Shown here in pieces: positions 18,802-27,558 of a stretch of DNA of 64,000 nucleotides; the stretch's first letter is position 1, and each line of letters starts with the position of its first letter. The position numbers and the translations under genes are program-made. Source of the stretch: Massilia mucilaginosa (GTDB lineage Bacteria > Pseudomonadota > Gammaproteobacteria > Burkholderiales > Burkholderiaceae_D). Where the stretch lies: NCBI RefSeq assembly GCF_011682145.1, contig NZ_WHJH01000012.1, positions 62,001 to 126,000 on the forward strand. Direction: 5' to 3'. The notes under the pieces were generated by a model, which made no database searches, was not told where the DNA came from, and saw only the letters and a program-made list of their open reading frames with translations.

Positions 18802-20111
18802 ACCGCGACCCCACGCCGTCCTTTCAGCGCACGGATGCGCAATGCAATCTGTGCGGGGCCGGCATGCACCTGGAGGCGGGCGAGGCTTGCCCGGTGTGCG
18901 CCAGCACGCCGCGCCAGCGCGTGATGCGCAGCGTATTCCAGGCGCTGCCGCACGGCCTGCTGGCCTGGCGTACGCTGGCCCCCGCGCCAAGCCCGCACGG
19001 GCTCGATGAAGGCTGGTTCGCCGGCCGCGCCGCGCCGGCCGATATCGCCATCGCCGAGCGGCCCGCCGCCATCGATGCGCTCGACGCCCTGTCGGCGCGC
19101 GGCGTGGTCTACCTCGATGGCGACGGCGGCGCCATCGGCGCGCTGCTGGCCCTGAACTGCGCGCCCTGTTCGGTGATCGCCATGGACGTGGCCGAACCGG
19201 GCGGCGGCGCGCGCCTAGGAGCCACCCTGCTGCTGCGCGACGCGGCCGAGGCGGCGCGCTGGCTGCCCTGGCTGCAAGCGTGGCATGGACCCGGCGCGGT
19301 CACGGCGAGCGTGGTCGAGGACCCGTTCGCGGCGCTGCGCACCGAACTGGCGGTCTGGCAAGCCGAACAGCGCGAATGCGGCTTCTGGTGGCGCGACGAC
19401 GACCTGGTCGCCGACAGCCCCGCCCTGCGCCGCCTGGCCGCGCTGTCGCAGCGCCACGCCGCGCCGGTGCTGGTGGCGGTGATCCCGGCCGAGGCCGACG
19501 CCGAACTGGCGCGCGCCACCGCCGACGGCATGCCGACCCTGGTCTTTTGCCAGCACGGCTGGGGCCACATCAACCACGCCGAGGCGGGCCAGCCGAACAG
19601 CGAATTCGGCCCCGCGCGCGATGTGGCGGCCGCCGAAGCCGACCTGGCGCGCGGCGGCGAACGCATGCGCGAACTGTTCGGCGCACGCTTCATGCCGGTC
19701 ATGGTGCCGCCCTGGAACAAGCTGGCGCCGGCGCTGGCGGCGCGCCTGCCGGCGCTCGGCCTGGGCGGCGTGTCGCAGTACCTGTCCGAACCGCACGCGC
19801 CGGTGGCGGGGCTGGTGCGCGTCGACACCCACCTCGACATCGTCGACTGGCGCAACGGCGCCGGCGTGCGCGAGCCGGCGGCGCTGGTCGAGCGGCTGGT
19901 GGCGATTTTGCAGATGCGCCGCAACGGCGAGCTGCGCGAACCGATCGGCGTGCTCAGCCACCACCGCGTGATGCTTGATGGCACCTGGCGCTTTCTCGAC
20001 CAGCTGGTGGCCGCGACGGCCGAATTTTCCTGCGTGCGCTGGCTGCACCCGCGCGAGGTCTTCGAAGGAATGACATCCATGATCCAGACAGAAGCGCAAT
20101 GCGCTGCCTGA
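18798..20111 (+). CDS. Polysaccharide-deacetylase-like protein with N-terminal cysteine ribbon
   Basis: The protein has 437 residues; its ATG overlaps the previous stop. Residues 16-42 form a CxxC...CxxC ribbon followed by STPRQRVMR, like its neighbours. From about 190 it resembles the NodB/CE4 barrel: FWWRDDDLV near 194 supplies the aspartates, QHGWGHINH near 251 the metal histidines, VPPWNKL near 311 a product-side loop and LSHHRVMLD near 389 the late histidine. Such enzymes remove acetyl groups from N-acetyl sugars. The segment between ribbon and barrel (70-190) is methyltransferase-like but eroded. It could instead be a non-catalytic relative; deacetylation of the glycan is inference. Confidence 0.7.
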   Translation: MNRDPTPSFQRTDAQCNLCGAGMHLEAGEACPVCASTPRQRVMRSVFQALPHGLLAWRTLAPAPSPHGLDEGWFAGRAAPADIAIAERPAAIDALDALSARGVVYLDGDGGAIGALLALNCAPCSVIAMDVAEPGGGARLGATLLLRDAAEAARWLPWLQAWHGPGAVTASVVEDPFAALRTELAVWQAEQRECGFWWRDDDLVADSPALRRLAALSQRHAAPVLVAVIPAEADAELARATADGMPTLVFCQHGWGHINHAEAGQPNSEFGPARDVAAAEADLARGGERMRELFGARFMPVMVPPWNKLAPALAARLPALGLGGVSQYLSEPHAPVAGLVRVDTHLDIVDWRNGAGVREPAALVERLVAILQMRRNGELREPIGVLSHHRVMLDGTWRFLDQLVAATAEFSCVRWLHPREVFEGMTSMIQTEAQCAA

Positions 20112-22114
20112 TCGTCGGCGCCGGCAAGACCGGTACCACGGCCCTGCTGTACGCGGTGGCGCAAGCCATGGGCGGCGCGCCGCTGATCCATTTCGAAGAG
20201 CGCATCGCCGGCTTGCAGCCGCTGGCGCCGCACACGGCCACCAAGCTGCTGTTCGAACACGAGCGCCCTGACGACATCGCCGTCTTCGGCGCCAGTTTCG
20301 AGCGGCGTATTCTGCTGGTGCGCGACCCGCGCGATAACCTCGTCAGCCACCTGCTGTACACGGTGGCCTCGCACCGGGTCCAGATGGACGATCCAGGCTG
20401 GCTGCGCACCATCACGCAGCTTTTGCAACGCAAGCAAAAAGACCCGGCGTCGGTCGACTTGCGGCAGTTCCCGCAACTGAGAACCCCGTCGGCCCTCCTG
20501 AACCGGGTCTGCGCGACCAACCAGGCGCTGGCAACGTTCGCCAGGGCGCATGCCGGGAACTGGTTCATTTTGCGTTACGAAGACATGGTGGCGGGCAAAC
20601 TCGACGCCCTGTCGGCCTACCTCGGCATGACGGTGCAGGCCGACGCCAGGATCGACCCCGCCTACCAGCGGGTGGCGCGCACCAAGGGCAGCGGCGACTG
20701 GCGCCACTGGTTCACCAGGGACGACGTGGCGCACTACCGGCCGCTGCTCGAACCGCTGATGGGCGCGCTGGGCTACGCCGGCGACTGGACCCTGGCCGAG
20801 CCGCCGCTGATCACGCCCGAGCACAGCTGGGTGTATTTCGAGCGCCTGGTACGCGAGCGGCGCCAGTTCTTCGGCATGCCGCCGCTGGCGCTGCCCACGC
20901 CCGGCCAGCCTGGCCCGGAAACCCGCGCGCGCATCAGCAAGGGCGACGTCGTCAACCGCCTGGTGCGCCAGTTCGGCTTCAAGCGCTATCTCGAATACAA
21001 CAAGCTCGATGGCGGCAAGTGCTTTTCCGAGGTCGTCTGCGACAGCAAGACCCTCGCTTTCATCCCCGAACACGCCTACCTCGACGGCGCCACCACCGAG
21101 CGCCTGCTGGAGACGGTGAAAAAGGTCGGCACGGGCGCCATCCTGACCCTGCCGCAACTGCTGGAACGGCATGCCGGGCAAGGCTTCGACGTCATTTTGT
21201 ACGACCCGGTGCATGTGCGCCCCGAGGTCGACCTGGTGGTGCGCGCCCTGCCGGCCCTGCTCAATCCGGGCGGAATCCTGATCGTGCACGACTGCAATCC
21301 CGAAGACGAGGCGATCACCAGCGTGAAGCGCCGCCCCGGCGCCTGGGTCGGCGAGACCTACAAGGCCTTCGCCCTGCTGCGGCACTACAATCCGGGACTG
21401 GCGTTCACCGTGGACGAGGATTTCGGCTGCGGCCTGGTCTGGAACAAGGGGCTGGTGCTGGACTACCCGATCGAGGCCGACCTCACCTACCAGCAATTCG
21501 ACGCCCAGCGCGCCTCCTACACCGGCTTGATCAGCTACCATCAGTTCCTCGAAAAGACCGCCTCCGGTAACATCGCCGACCTGTTCGCCGCACCGGCCGC
21601 GCCGGCGCCGCTGCGCTTCCAGAGCGCGCCGGCACCCGCGCCGCGCATGGCGAGCCAGCTGTTCTGGCGCGGGCCGGAGCAGGACTTCAGCGAGGAACAG
21701 GCGCTCAGCCTGCCGATCGTGCTCGACGGCAACGTGCAGGTACTGCACTTTACGTTTCCGCCCGGCGTGGCCGGAATCGAGCGCCTGCGCTTCGACCCGG
21801 CCGACGGCATCCTGGCGCTGCGCCTGGCGTCGCTGGAACTGATCAGCCCCAAGGGCGCGCTGATGTGGCGCTGGGACGCCGATGCGCACGCCGGCCAGGA
21901 CTGGCGCGCGGTGCGCTTTTGCGAGGTCGAGGGCGCTACCCTGCTGCTGACCACCGACAGCGATCCGCAATTTCATCCAGCCTTGCCAGCGAGCGTGCGG
22001 GCCCGCCTCGGCGCCGGTTGCAGCCTGGCGGTGGTGATGACGCCGCAGCCGCCGCTGGTCGGCACGCTGCTGGCCGCGCTCGACCAGGTGCGCCAGGGAG
22101 TATCGAATGAATGA
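20099..22114 (+). CDS. Sulfotransferase fused to a methyltransferase-like domain and a C-terminal beta domain
   Basis: The protein has 671 residues, with the start 13 bases inside the upstream gene. Residues 1-225 are a PAPS-dependent sulfotransferase: CLIVGAGKTGTTALLYAV is the 5'-phosphosulfate loop and RILLVRDPRDNLVSHLL the 3'-phosphate motif. Residues 290-480 resemble class I methyltransferases of the Methyltransf_24 sort (RYLEYNKLDGGKCFSEV, PALLNPGGILIVHDCNP), though the usual glycine motif is degraded. Residues 515-665 look beta-rich with no family I can name. A divergent APS kinase gene lies about 0.9 kb downstream, consistent with PAPS supply. It probably sulfates the glycan made by this locus. 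Confidence 0.82.
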   Translation: MRCLIVGAGKTGTTALLYAVAQAMGGAPLIHFEERIAGLQPLAPHTATKLLFEHERPDDIAVFGASFERRILLVRDPRDNLVSHLLYTVASHRVQMDDPGWLRTITQLLQRKQKDPASVDLRQFPQLRTPSALLNRVCATNQALATFARAHAGNWFILRYEDMVAGKLDALSAYLGMTVQADARIDPAYQRVARTKGSGDWRHWFTRDDVAHYRPLLEPLMGALGYAGDWTLAEPPLITPEHSWVYFERLVRERRQFFGMPPLALPTPGQPGPETRARISKGDVVNRLVRQFGFKRYLEYNKLDGGKCFSEVVCDSKTLAFIPEHAYLDGATTERLLETVKKVGTGAILTLPQLLERHAGQGFDVILYDPVHVRPEVDLVVRALPALLNPGGILIVHDCNPEDEAITSVKRRPGAWVGETYKAFALLRHYNPGLAFTVDEDFGCGLVWNKGLVLDYPIEADLTYQQFDAQRASYTGLISYHQFLEKTASGNIADLFAAPAAPAPLRFQSAPAPAPRMASQLFWRGPEQDFSEEQALSLPIVLDGNVQVLHFTFPPGVAGIERLRFDPADGILALRLASLELISPKGALMWRWDADAHAGQDWRAVRFCEVEGATLLLTTDSDPQFHPALPASVRARLGAGCSLAVVMTPQPPLVGTLLAALDQVRQGVSNE

Positions 22115-23036
22115 CGCAGTGAGCGACACCGTACAAACCGCCGCGCACTGGAACGCGCCGCCGCCTTTGCCGCTGCGCACACGCTGGTGGCAATCGAAAG
22201 CCATCGTACGCCACATCAACCGCCGCATCGCCGGCGAAGAAAGCGACGGCACCGCGGGCGGCGACCTGGCCCTGCTGCGCGCGCAGAATGGCGGCGCCGC
22301 GTTCGGGCGCGCCATTTCGGTCGGCTGCGGCACCGCCTACCATGAGCTCGAACTGCTGCGGGCCGGCGTGGTCGAGCACTTCGACCTGTATGAAATCGCC
22401 CCCAGCCGGGTCGCGGCGATCCACGCACGGGCCCAGGATCTGGGCTTGAGCATGCGCGTGTCGGTCAGCAGCACGGACGCCTTTGCCATTGTCGCGCCCG
22501 GGCAGTACGACCTGGTCTACTGGCGCGACGCCCTGCACCATATGAACCCGACCCTGGACGCGGTCGCGTGGAGCCGGCGCGTGCTGGGCACCGGCGGCCT
22601 GTTCTACATGCACGAGTGCGTGGCGCCGAGCTACATGCAATGGAGCGATCGCCAGCTCGACCTGGTCGAGCGCGTGCGCCAGATACTGCCGGCGCGCTAC
22701 CTGGACGATCCGCATCAGCCGGGGCGCCTGATACCGGTGCGCAGGAGCCGTCCGACCATCGCCGGCATGCGCGAGGCCGATCCGAGCGAGTGCATCGACA
22801 GCGCCAACATCCTGCCGAGCGTGCGGGCGGTGTTTCCGAACGCGGCCATCGTGCCGGCCGGCGGCATTGTCTACATGCTCGCGCTCAACGATATCCTGGC
22901 CAACGTGGATGAAGAGCGCGACGACGGCCTGCTGGCGGCCTTGCTGGCGATTGACGACATGTACAGCGATGCGGGCGACTATGTGTACGCGGTGGCGCAT
23001 GCGCGCAAGCTCGATCCGGCCGCCGCCTACACCTGA
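22107..23036 (+). CDS. SAM-dependent methyltransferase, class I
   Basis: The protein has 309 residues. The ATG at 22107 has GGGAG six bases ahead and overlaps the upstream stop by eight bases. Motif I is GRAISVGCGTAYHELELL near 70, motif II HFDLYEIAPSRVAAI, then YDLVYWRDALHHMNPTLDAV and VLGTGGLFYMHECV. It belongs to the Methyltransf_11/25-like group. Its 3' end faces the 3' end of cysC with only 4 bp between, so this run ends here. A role in modifying the same glycan is likely from its place; the substrate is unknown. Confidence 0.85.
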   Translation: MNDAVSDTVQTAAHWNAPPPLPLRTRWWQSKAIVRHINRRIAGEESDGTAGGDLALLRAQNGGAAFGRAISVGCGTAYHELELLRAGVVEHFDLYEIAPSRVAAIHARAQDLGLSMRVSVSSTDAFAIVAPGQYDLVYWRDALHHMNPTLDAVAWSRRVLGTGGLFYMHECVAPSYMQWSDRQLDLVERVRQILPARYLDDPHQPGRLIPVRRSRPTIAGMREADPSECIDSANILPSVRAVFPNAAIVPAGGIVYMLALNDILANVDEERDDGLLAALLAIDDMYSDAGDYVYAVAHARKLDPAAAYT

Positions 23037-23040
23037 TCGC

Positions 23041-23631
23041 TTATGACTGATGGACAATGCGCCGCTCGCGCAGCAACAGCAGCAGCGACGCCAGCGCGGC
23101 GTCGACCGAGCCGCTGGCGGTGTCGAGCACCAGGTCGGGCGCGGCGGGTGCCTCGTAGGGCGAGGAAATGCCGGTAAACTGGGCGAGCTGGCCGTCGCGC
23201 GCGCGCCGGTACAGTCCCTTGACGTCGCGCTCTTCGCACACCGCCAGCGGGCACTGGCAAAAGATTTCCAGAAAAGCGCCGTCCGGCACCAGCGCCCTGG
23301 CCCGTGCGCGGGAATCGGCGAAGGGCGAGATGAAAGCGCAGATGACGATCATGCCGGCATCGGCGAACAGCGCCGCCAGTTCGCCGGCGCGGCGGATGTT
23401 TTCGCTGCGCGCGGCATCCGAGAAACCGAGGTCGCTGCACAGGCCGGTGCGCAGTTGATCGCCGTCGAGCACGTAGCTGCGGCAGTCCATCTCGAACAGG
23501 CGCCGCGCCAGCGCCTGGGCCACGGTCGACTTGCCGGCGCCGGACAGGCCGGTCAGCCACAGCACGGCGCCACGGTGGCGGTTTTGAATGGCGCGCTCGG
23601 CGCGGGTGATGCTGGCGGCAGTCGTTGGCAT
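23041..23631 (-). CDS. cysC: Adenylylsulfate (APS) kinase
   Basis: The protein has 196 residues, the family's usual length. The P-loop is TGLSGAGKST near residue 27. The APS-binding stretch SYVLDGDQLRTGLCSDLGFS and the lid-region RSENIRRAGELAALFADAG are clear, as is GLYRRARDGQLAQFTGISSPYE. It phosphorylates APS to PAPS with ATP in the cytoplasm. The gene is single here, without sulfate adenylyltransferase or reductase genes, so its job is probably to feed the sulfotransferase at 20099 rather than cysteine synthesis. It is divergent from the methyltransferase at 23747. Confidence 0.95.
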   Translation of the reverse strand: MPTTAASITRAERAIQNRHRGAVLWLTGLSGAGKSTVAQALARRLFEMDCRSYVLDGDQLRTGLCSDLGFSDAARSENIRRAGELAALFADAGMIVICAFISPFADSRARARALVPDGAFLEIFCQCPLAVCEERDVKGLYRRARDGQLAQFTGISSPYEAPAAPDLVLDTASGSVDAALASLLLLLRERRIVHQS

Positions 23632-23746
23632 GGCGGGACTCGGCAAGAGGGTTTGAGCGAACTGGACCGACGATATATTTACATAAACAATGCCTGCGCG
23701 GCGGATTTTCCTGACGCGCGGTACGATTTTTTCCCGATTGGGGCGC
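23632..23746. promoter_or_regulatory. Divergent promoter region between cysC and the ribbon methyltransferase gene
   Basis: These 115 bp carry an AT-rich core (GATATATTTACATAAAC at 23672-23688) unlike the surrounding GC-rich coding DNA. For the plus strand TTGAGC (23653) and TATATT (23674) are 15 bp apart, a rather short spacing. For the minus strand TTGTTT and TATATC lie in the same core. A two-way promoter is likely, but exact elements are uncertain. Confidence 0.45.
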
Positions 23747-24382
23747 ATGGACACACAACTCGCGCTTGAACGCATGCAGGCCCCGGCCACGCCCGTGTGC
23801 AACCTGTGCGGGGGCAGCGCGTTCGGCCCCGGTCCGGGCGGACGCCTCGGCAAGGACCAGCTCGGCCCGCACTGCCTCGCCTGCGGCTCGCTGGAACGGC
23901 ACCGCACCGGCGCACGCGTGCTGCAAGCCCTGTACGGGGGCGACCTGGAGTGGCGGCGCGCCCTGCTGCTGGGAAGCGAGCATGGCGCCGATCCGCGCTG
24001 GTTCGCCCATTGCGAAGCGCTGCCATCGGTGCGCGCCGGCAGCTTGCCGGACGCGCTGGCCGGCTGCGACGCCGGCAGTATCGACTTCCTCGGCATGATC
24101 CACATGTTCGAATACCTGGACCGGGACCGCGAGGCCTTCGCCCGCTTGCTGCGCCTGCTGTCGCCGCGCGGCGTGCTGCAAGTCTGCTTCGCCGATCCGC
24201 GCGCGCGGCCGTGGACCGCGATCCAGGTGGGGCCGCCGGGCAGCGTGCGGCGCTGGTACGGACGCGACCTGGCCCGGCATTTCCGCTGCGACGAACTGGG
24301 CGTCGCCATGCGCGTGCATGAAGCGGCCGACCCCGGCACCGGCGCGGTGCTGCCCGTGCACTTTTTCCATCACCAGCCATGA
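23747..24382 (+). CDS. Ribbon-containing methyltransferase-like protein
   Basis: The protein has 211 residues. I prefer the ATG at 23747 (MDTQLALERMQAP) to one 57 bases upstream, which lies in the promoter-like region. Residues 17-50 hold the four-cysteine ribbon VCNLCGGSAFGPGPGGRLG...CLACGSLERHR, nearly the same as in the protein starting at 17347. The rest has the late part of a methyltransferase fold (DFLGMIHMFEYLDRDREAF, LLSPRGVLQVCFADP) without a glycine-rich SAM loop. It may bind rather than methylate. It is followed by the methyltransferase gene at 24396 after 13 bp. Confidence 0.75.
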   Translation: MDTQLALERMQAPATPVCNLCGGSAFGPGPGGRLGKDQLGPHCLACGSLERHRTGARVLQALYGGDLEWRRALLLGSEHGADPRWFAHCEALPSVRAGSLPDALAGCDAGSIDFLGMIHMFEYLDRDREAFARLLRLLSPRGVLQVCFADPRARPWTAIQVGPPGSVRRWYGRDLARHFRCDELGVAMRVHEAADPGTGAVLPVHFFHHQP

Positions 24383-24395
24383 AAGCGCCTCCTCG

Positions 24396-25136
24396 ATGAC
24401 CGCCGACGACATCGCCAGCAAGAAGGACTACATCCGCCAGCGCGTCAAGGGCCTGGACAAGGCGCTGCTGCCGCTGGGCGACCCGGCCGGCAAGGACGTG
24501 CTGGTGTTCGGCTGCGGCCTGGGCAATGAAGTGCTGTGGAGCGCGCGGCGCGGGGCGCGCTCCGTGCTCGGCATCGACCTCGGCATCAGGACCCATGCGC
24601 CGCTCGACGAGCTGATGGCCGAAGAAGGCTTCGGCGATTTCTGCTACGCCATGCACGAATGCAATGTGCATGACCTGGCGCTCGACCATCCGGGGCGCTA
24701 CGACCTGATCGTCTCGAACGGCGTGTTCGAGCATGTGAGCGACCTGACGGGCGTGCTGAACGCGCTGCGCCCGCTGCTGCGGCCGGGCGGGCGGATGGCG
24801 CTGTACGCCGACGGACTGTGGTTTTCGGCCATCGGCGGCCATCTGGGCAAATGCAACTGGGAACACCTGTGGATGGCGCCGCACGAGATCAAGGAGCAGT
24901 TTCCGGAGCGCTGGCACGCCTACATCAGCAATCTGAACCGCATGACGGCGGTCGATTTTTTGCAGGCGCTGCGCGATGTGGGGGCGCTGGTGCTGCAGTT
25001 CAACGTGCGCAGCGACCCCTATCTGCGCAATGCGGCGCCGCTGATGGAAGCGATCCGGGCGCGCCAGCAAGTCTCGCCGACCGACATGTCGATTACCTCG
25101 GTCGGCTGCGAGATCTGTTTTCTCGAGCACCTGTGA
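24396..25136 (+). CDS. SAM-dependent methyltransferase, class I
   Basis: The protein has 246 residues; the ATG at 24396 gives MTADDIASKKDYIRQRV. Motif I is DVLVFGCGLGNEVLWSARRG near 33, motif II VLGIDLGIRTHAPL, and YDLIVSNGVFEHVSDLTGVL and LLRPGGRMALYADGLWF follow. This is a well-preserved Methyltransf_23/25-like enzyme. It ends 89 bp before rmlB and starts 13 bp after the ribbon protein. Position suggests another glycan- or sugar-modifying methyltransferase. Confidence 0.86.
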   Translation: MTADDIASKKDYIRQRVKGLDKALLPLGDPAGKDVLVFGCGLGNEVLWSARRGARSVLGIDLGIRTHAPLDELMAEEGFGDFCYAMHECNVHDLALDHPGRYDLIVSNGVFEHVSDLTGVLNALRPLLRPGGRMALYADGLWFSAIGGHLGKCNWEHLWMAPHEIKEQFPERWHAYISNLNRMTAVDFLQALRDVGALVLQFNVRSDPYLRNAAPLMEAIRARQQVSPTDMSITSVGCEICFLEHL

Positions 25137-25225
25137 GCGTGCAAATGTTAAACAATTCCATTCCCGTTGCGCCGCATTTCACATAAAATCGGCGTGTCGA
25201 ATTGCCGACCTTCCAGGGAAACCTC
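25137..25225 (+). promoter_or_regulatory. Likely rmlBA promoter region
   Basis: The 89-bp gap is AT-richer than its flanks. A TAAAAT hexamer at 25184-25189 has a weak -35 (TTCCCG, 25161) 17 bp upstream. GGGAAA at 25216-25221 is a reasonable ribosome-binding site for the ATG at 25226. This supports separate transcription of the rml genes. Confidence 0.4.
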
Positions 25226-26281
25226 ATGATTCTTGTCACCGGTGGTGCCGGCTTTATCGGATCCAATTTCATCCTCGACTGGCTGGCGCACAGCGACGAG
25301 CCGGTTCTCAATCTCGACCACCTGACGTACGCGGGCAATCTGGATAACCTGGCGCCGCTGCGCAACGATGCGCGCCATATCTTCGTGCAAGGCGATATTG
25401 GCGAGCGCGCGCTGGTGGCGGCGCTATTGGCCAGGCACCGTCCGCGCGCGCTGCTCCATTTTGCCGCCGAAAGCCATGTGGACCGCTCGATCGACGCGCC
25501 CGGCGAATTCATCGCCACCAATATCAACGGCACGTTTTCGCTGCTGGAGGCGGCGCGCAAGTATTGGCACGAGCTTGAAGGCGCGGATAAAGACGCCTTT
25601 CGCTTTTTGCACGTCTCGACCGATGAAGTGTATGGCACCCTGGGGCCGCTCGATCCGGCATTTACCGAGCAGTCGGCCTATGCGCCGAACAGCCCGTATG
25701 CCGCGTCCAAGGCGGCGTCCGACCATCTGGTGCGGGCCTGTTATCACACCTATGGCTTGCCGACGCTGACCAGCAATTGTTCGAACAATTACGGGCCGTG
25801 CCAGTTCCCCGAAAAGCTCATTCCGCTGATGATCGCCAATGCGCTGGCCGGCAAAGCGCTGCCCGTGTATGGCGACGGCCGCCAGATTCGCGACTGGCTG
25901 TATGTGGGCGACCATTGCGCGGCGCTGCGCCGCATTCTCGATGCCGGCCGTCCCGGCGAAGTCTATAACGTGGGAGGGCAAAACGAAATGACCAATATCG
26001 ACGTGGTGCACACGCTGTGCGACCTGCTTGACGCCGAAGCGCCGGCCGCGCAATCGTACCGCGCCCAGATCGCGCACGTGACCGACCGCGCGGGCCATGA
26101 CCGCCGCTATGCGGTCGATGCGGGCAAGCTGCGGCGCGAACTGGGCTGGGCGCCGGCCGAAAACTTTGCCAGCGGGCTGGCGCGCACGGTGCGCTGGTAT
26201 CTGGCGCACCGCGGCTGGGCGGCGGCGATTGCCTCGGGCGCGTATCGGGACCTGCGCTGGACGGCGGGAGTGGCGCCATGA
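25226..26281 (+). CDS. rmlB: dTDP-glucose 4,6-dehydratase
   Basis: The protein has 351 residues, the usual length. The NAD-binding Rossmann loop is [12 protein letters not shown] at residues 5-16. The catalytic Tyr-Lys pair is in [14 protein letters not shown] (Tyr near 158), and HVSTDEVYG holds the Thr-Asp-Glu acid/base residues. [18 protein letters not shown] is family-diagnostic. It converts dTDP-glucose to dTDP-4-keto-6-deoxyglucose in the cytoplasm. Its stop overlaps the rmlA start by four bases. The ATG at 25226 follows a GGGAAA site; an upstream in-frame codon adds eight unlikely residues. Confidence 0.97.
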   Translation: MILVTGGAGFIGSNFILDWLAHSDEPVLNLDHLTYAGNLDNLAPLRNDARHIFVQGDIGERALVAALLARHRPRALLHFAAESHVDRSIDAPGEFIATNINGTFSLLEAARKYWHELEGADKDAFRFLHVSTDEVYGTLGPLDPAFTEQSAYAPNSPYAASKAASDHLVRACYHTYGLPTLTSNCSNNYGPCQFPEKLIPLMIANALAGKALPVYGDGRQIRDWLYVGDHCAALRRILDAGRPGEVYNVGGQNEMTNIDVVHTLCDLLDAEAPAAQSYRAQIAHVTDRAGHDRRYAVDAGKLRRELGWAPAENFASGLARTVRWYLAHRGWAAAIASGAYRDLRWTAGVAP

Positions 26282-27168
26282 GCGCGCCCGCACGCAAGGG
26301 CATCATCCTGGCCGGTGGTTCCGGTTCGCGCCTGTATCCGGTGACGACCAGCATCTCCAAGCAACTGCTGCCGGTGTACGACAAGCCGATGATTTACTAT
26401 CCGCTCACCACGCTGATGCTGGCCGGGATCCGCGATATCCTGATCATTTCGACCCCGCAGGATACGCCGCGTTTTCGCGAGCTGCTGGGCGATGGCAGCG
26501 CCTGGGGAATCAACCTGGAATACGCGGTGCAGCCGTCGCCGGACGGCCTGGCGCAGGCTTTCATTATCGGACGCCATTTTGTCGGCAACCGGCCGTCGGC
26601 GCTGATCCTGGGCGACAATATCTATTACGGTCATGAACTCGATAACAAGCTGAAAAAGGCCAACGACCACCACGATGGCGCCACCGTGTTCGCGTATCAC
26701 GTGCTCGACCCGGAACGCTACGGCGTGGTCGAATTCGGCGACGAGCAGAATGCGCTGTCGATCGAAGAAAAGCCCAAGGTGCCGAAATCGAATTACGCGG
26801 TGACCGGACTGTATTTCTACGACCGCCAGGTGTGCGATATTGCGGCCGGCATCCGTCCATCGGCGCGTGGGGAACTTGAGATTACCGATGTTAACCGCGC
26901 TTATCTGGCCGCCGGCCAGTTGCATGTGGAAGTCATGGGGCGCGGCATGGCCTGGCTCGATACCGGGACCCACGAATCGCTGCTCGACGCCTCGCAGTTC
27001 ATCGCCACCATCGAGAAACGCCAGGGCCTGAAAATCGCGGTGCCGGAAGAAGTCGCGTACCGCAAGGGCTTTATCGGCGCCGAAGAACTGGAAGCGCTGG
27101 CGCGGCCGATCAAGGATAACGCGTACGGCAAGTATCTGCTGCGGGTCTTGTACGACCAGATTTTCTGA
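26278..27168 (+). CDS. rmlA: Glucose-1-phosphate thymidylyltransferase
   Basis: The protein has 296 residues, typical for RmlA. The nucleotide-binding signature [16 protein letters not shown] is at residues 7-22, followed by [16 protein letters not shown]. Later motifs are [31 protein letters not shown] and [15 protein letters not shown]. It makes dTDP-glucose from glucose-1-phosphate and dTTP, the step before RmlB. The start overlaps the rmlB stop (ATGA), so they are translated together. rmlC and rmlD are not in the window, so the final sugar may be L-rhamnose (if they lie elsewhere) or another 6-deoxyhexose. Confidence 0.97.
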   Translation: MSAPARKGIILAGGSGSRLYPVTTSISKQLLPVYDKPMIYYPLTTLMLAGIRDILIISTPQDTPRFRELLGDGSAWGINLEYAVQPSPDGLAQAFIIGRHFVGNRPSALILGDNIYYGHELDNKLKKANDHHDGATVFAYHVLDPERYGVVEFGDEQNALSIEEKPKVPKSNYAVTGLYFYDRQVCDIAAGIRPSARGELEITDVNRAYLAAGQLHVEVMGRGMAWLDTGTHESLLDASQFIATIEKRQGLKIAVPEEVAYRKGFIGAEELEALARPIKDNAYGKYLLRVLYDQIF

Positions 27169-27558
27169 GGCAGGCGGCAGACGGCCGGCGCCTGATGAGA
27201 ATGGCTCACATCACAGCGGGCGCATTCACACGCTGCCTGCAAGGGAACAACACAAGGCACGAGGGATTGCGTGGTGCGCGAGCGCAGCGATTCTACCTCA
27301 TGGCCAGCGACGATGACATGTTGGCGCTAGACAGGGGAGCGGTGACGCTGCAGCCTTCGCGGGCATTTGGCGTAGGCAAACGCAATGGCCCGCTGCACGA
27401 CCGTGGGCCAATCGCTCCTGCCCTGGAAATGCCGGACATCGCCCCCCGTCAAGAAGGCCTTGCCCATACCTGGCTACCATTCCGGAGCCGCGCACGGCGC
27501 CATTGGTGAGATGGCTTGGAAAGTGCTGCGAGGTAAACAACAGCGCGCGCAAGCGCTT
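27169..27558. other. Intergenic region holding the GH25 remnant
   Basis: This is 390 bp between rmlA and the 3' end of the Rpn gene. Besides the GH25 remnant at 27327-27467 I see no gene. The open frames here are short and composed of low-information residues. No clear terminator with a T tract follows rmlA. Confidence 0.5.
27327..27467 (-). pseudogene. Decayed fragment of a GH25 lysozyme gene
   Basis: The minus strand reads GGDVRHFQGRSDWPTVVQRA then IAFAYAK, which lines up with the start of GH25 lysozymes and with the intact gene at 50905-51567 (GIDVSDHQGKIDWGTVARQG then VAFAYAKATEGG). After AYAK the frame runs into CPRRLQRHRSPV and a stop. A shifted frame continues the family pattern as REGCSVTAP, so one frameshift explains the break. 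The rest of the domain is missing. It lies between rmlA and the Rpn gene and looks like a remnant of a lost gene. Confidence 0.7.

Noticed and set aside
23050..24421. Extension of the cysC frame upstream across the divergent methyltransferase gene
   Set aside because: Only the part from 23631 down has APS-kinase sequence; the rest lies opposite a real plus-strand gene.
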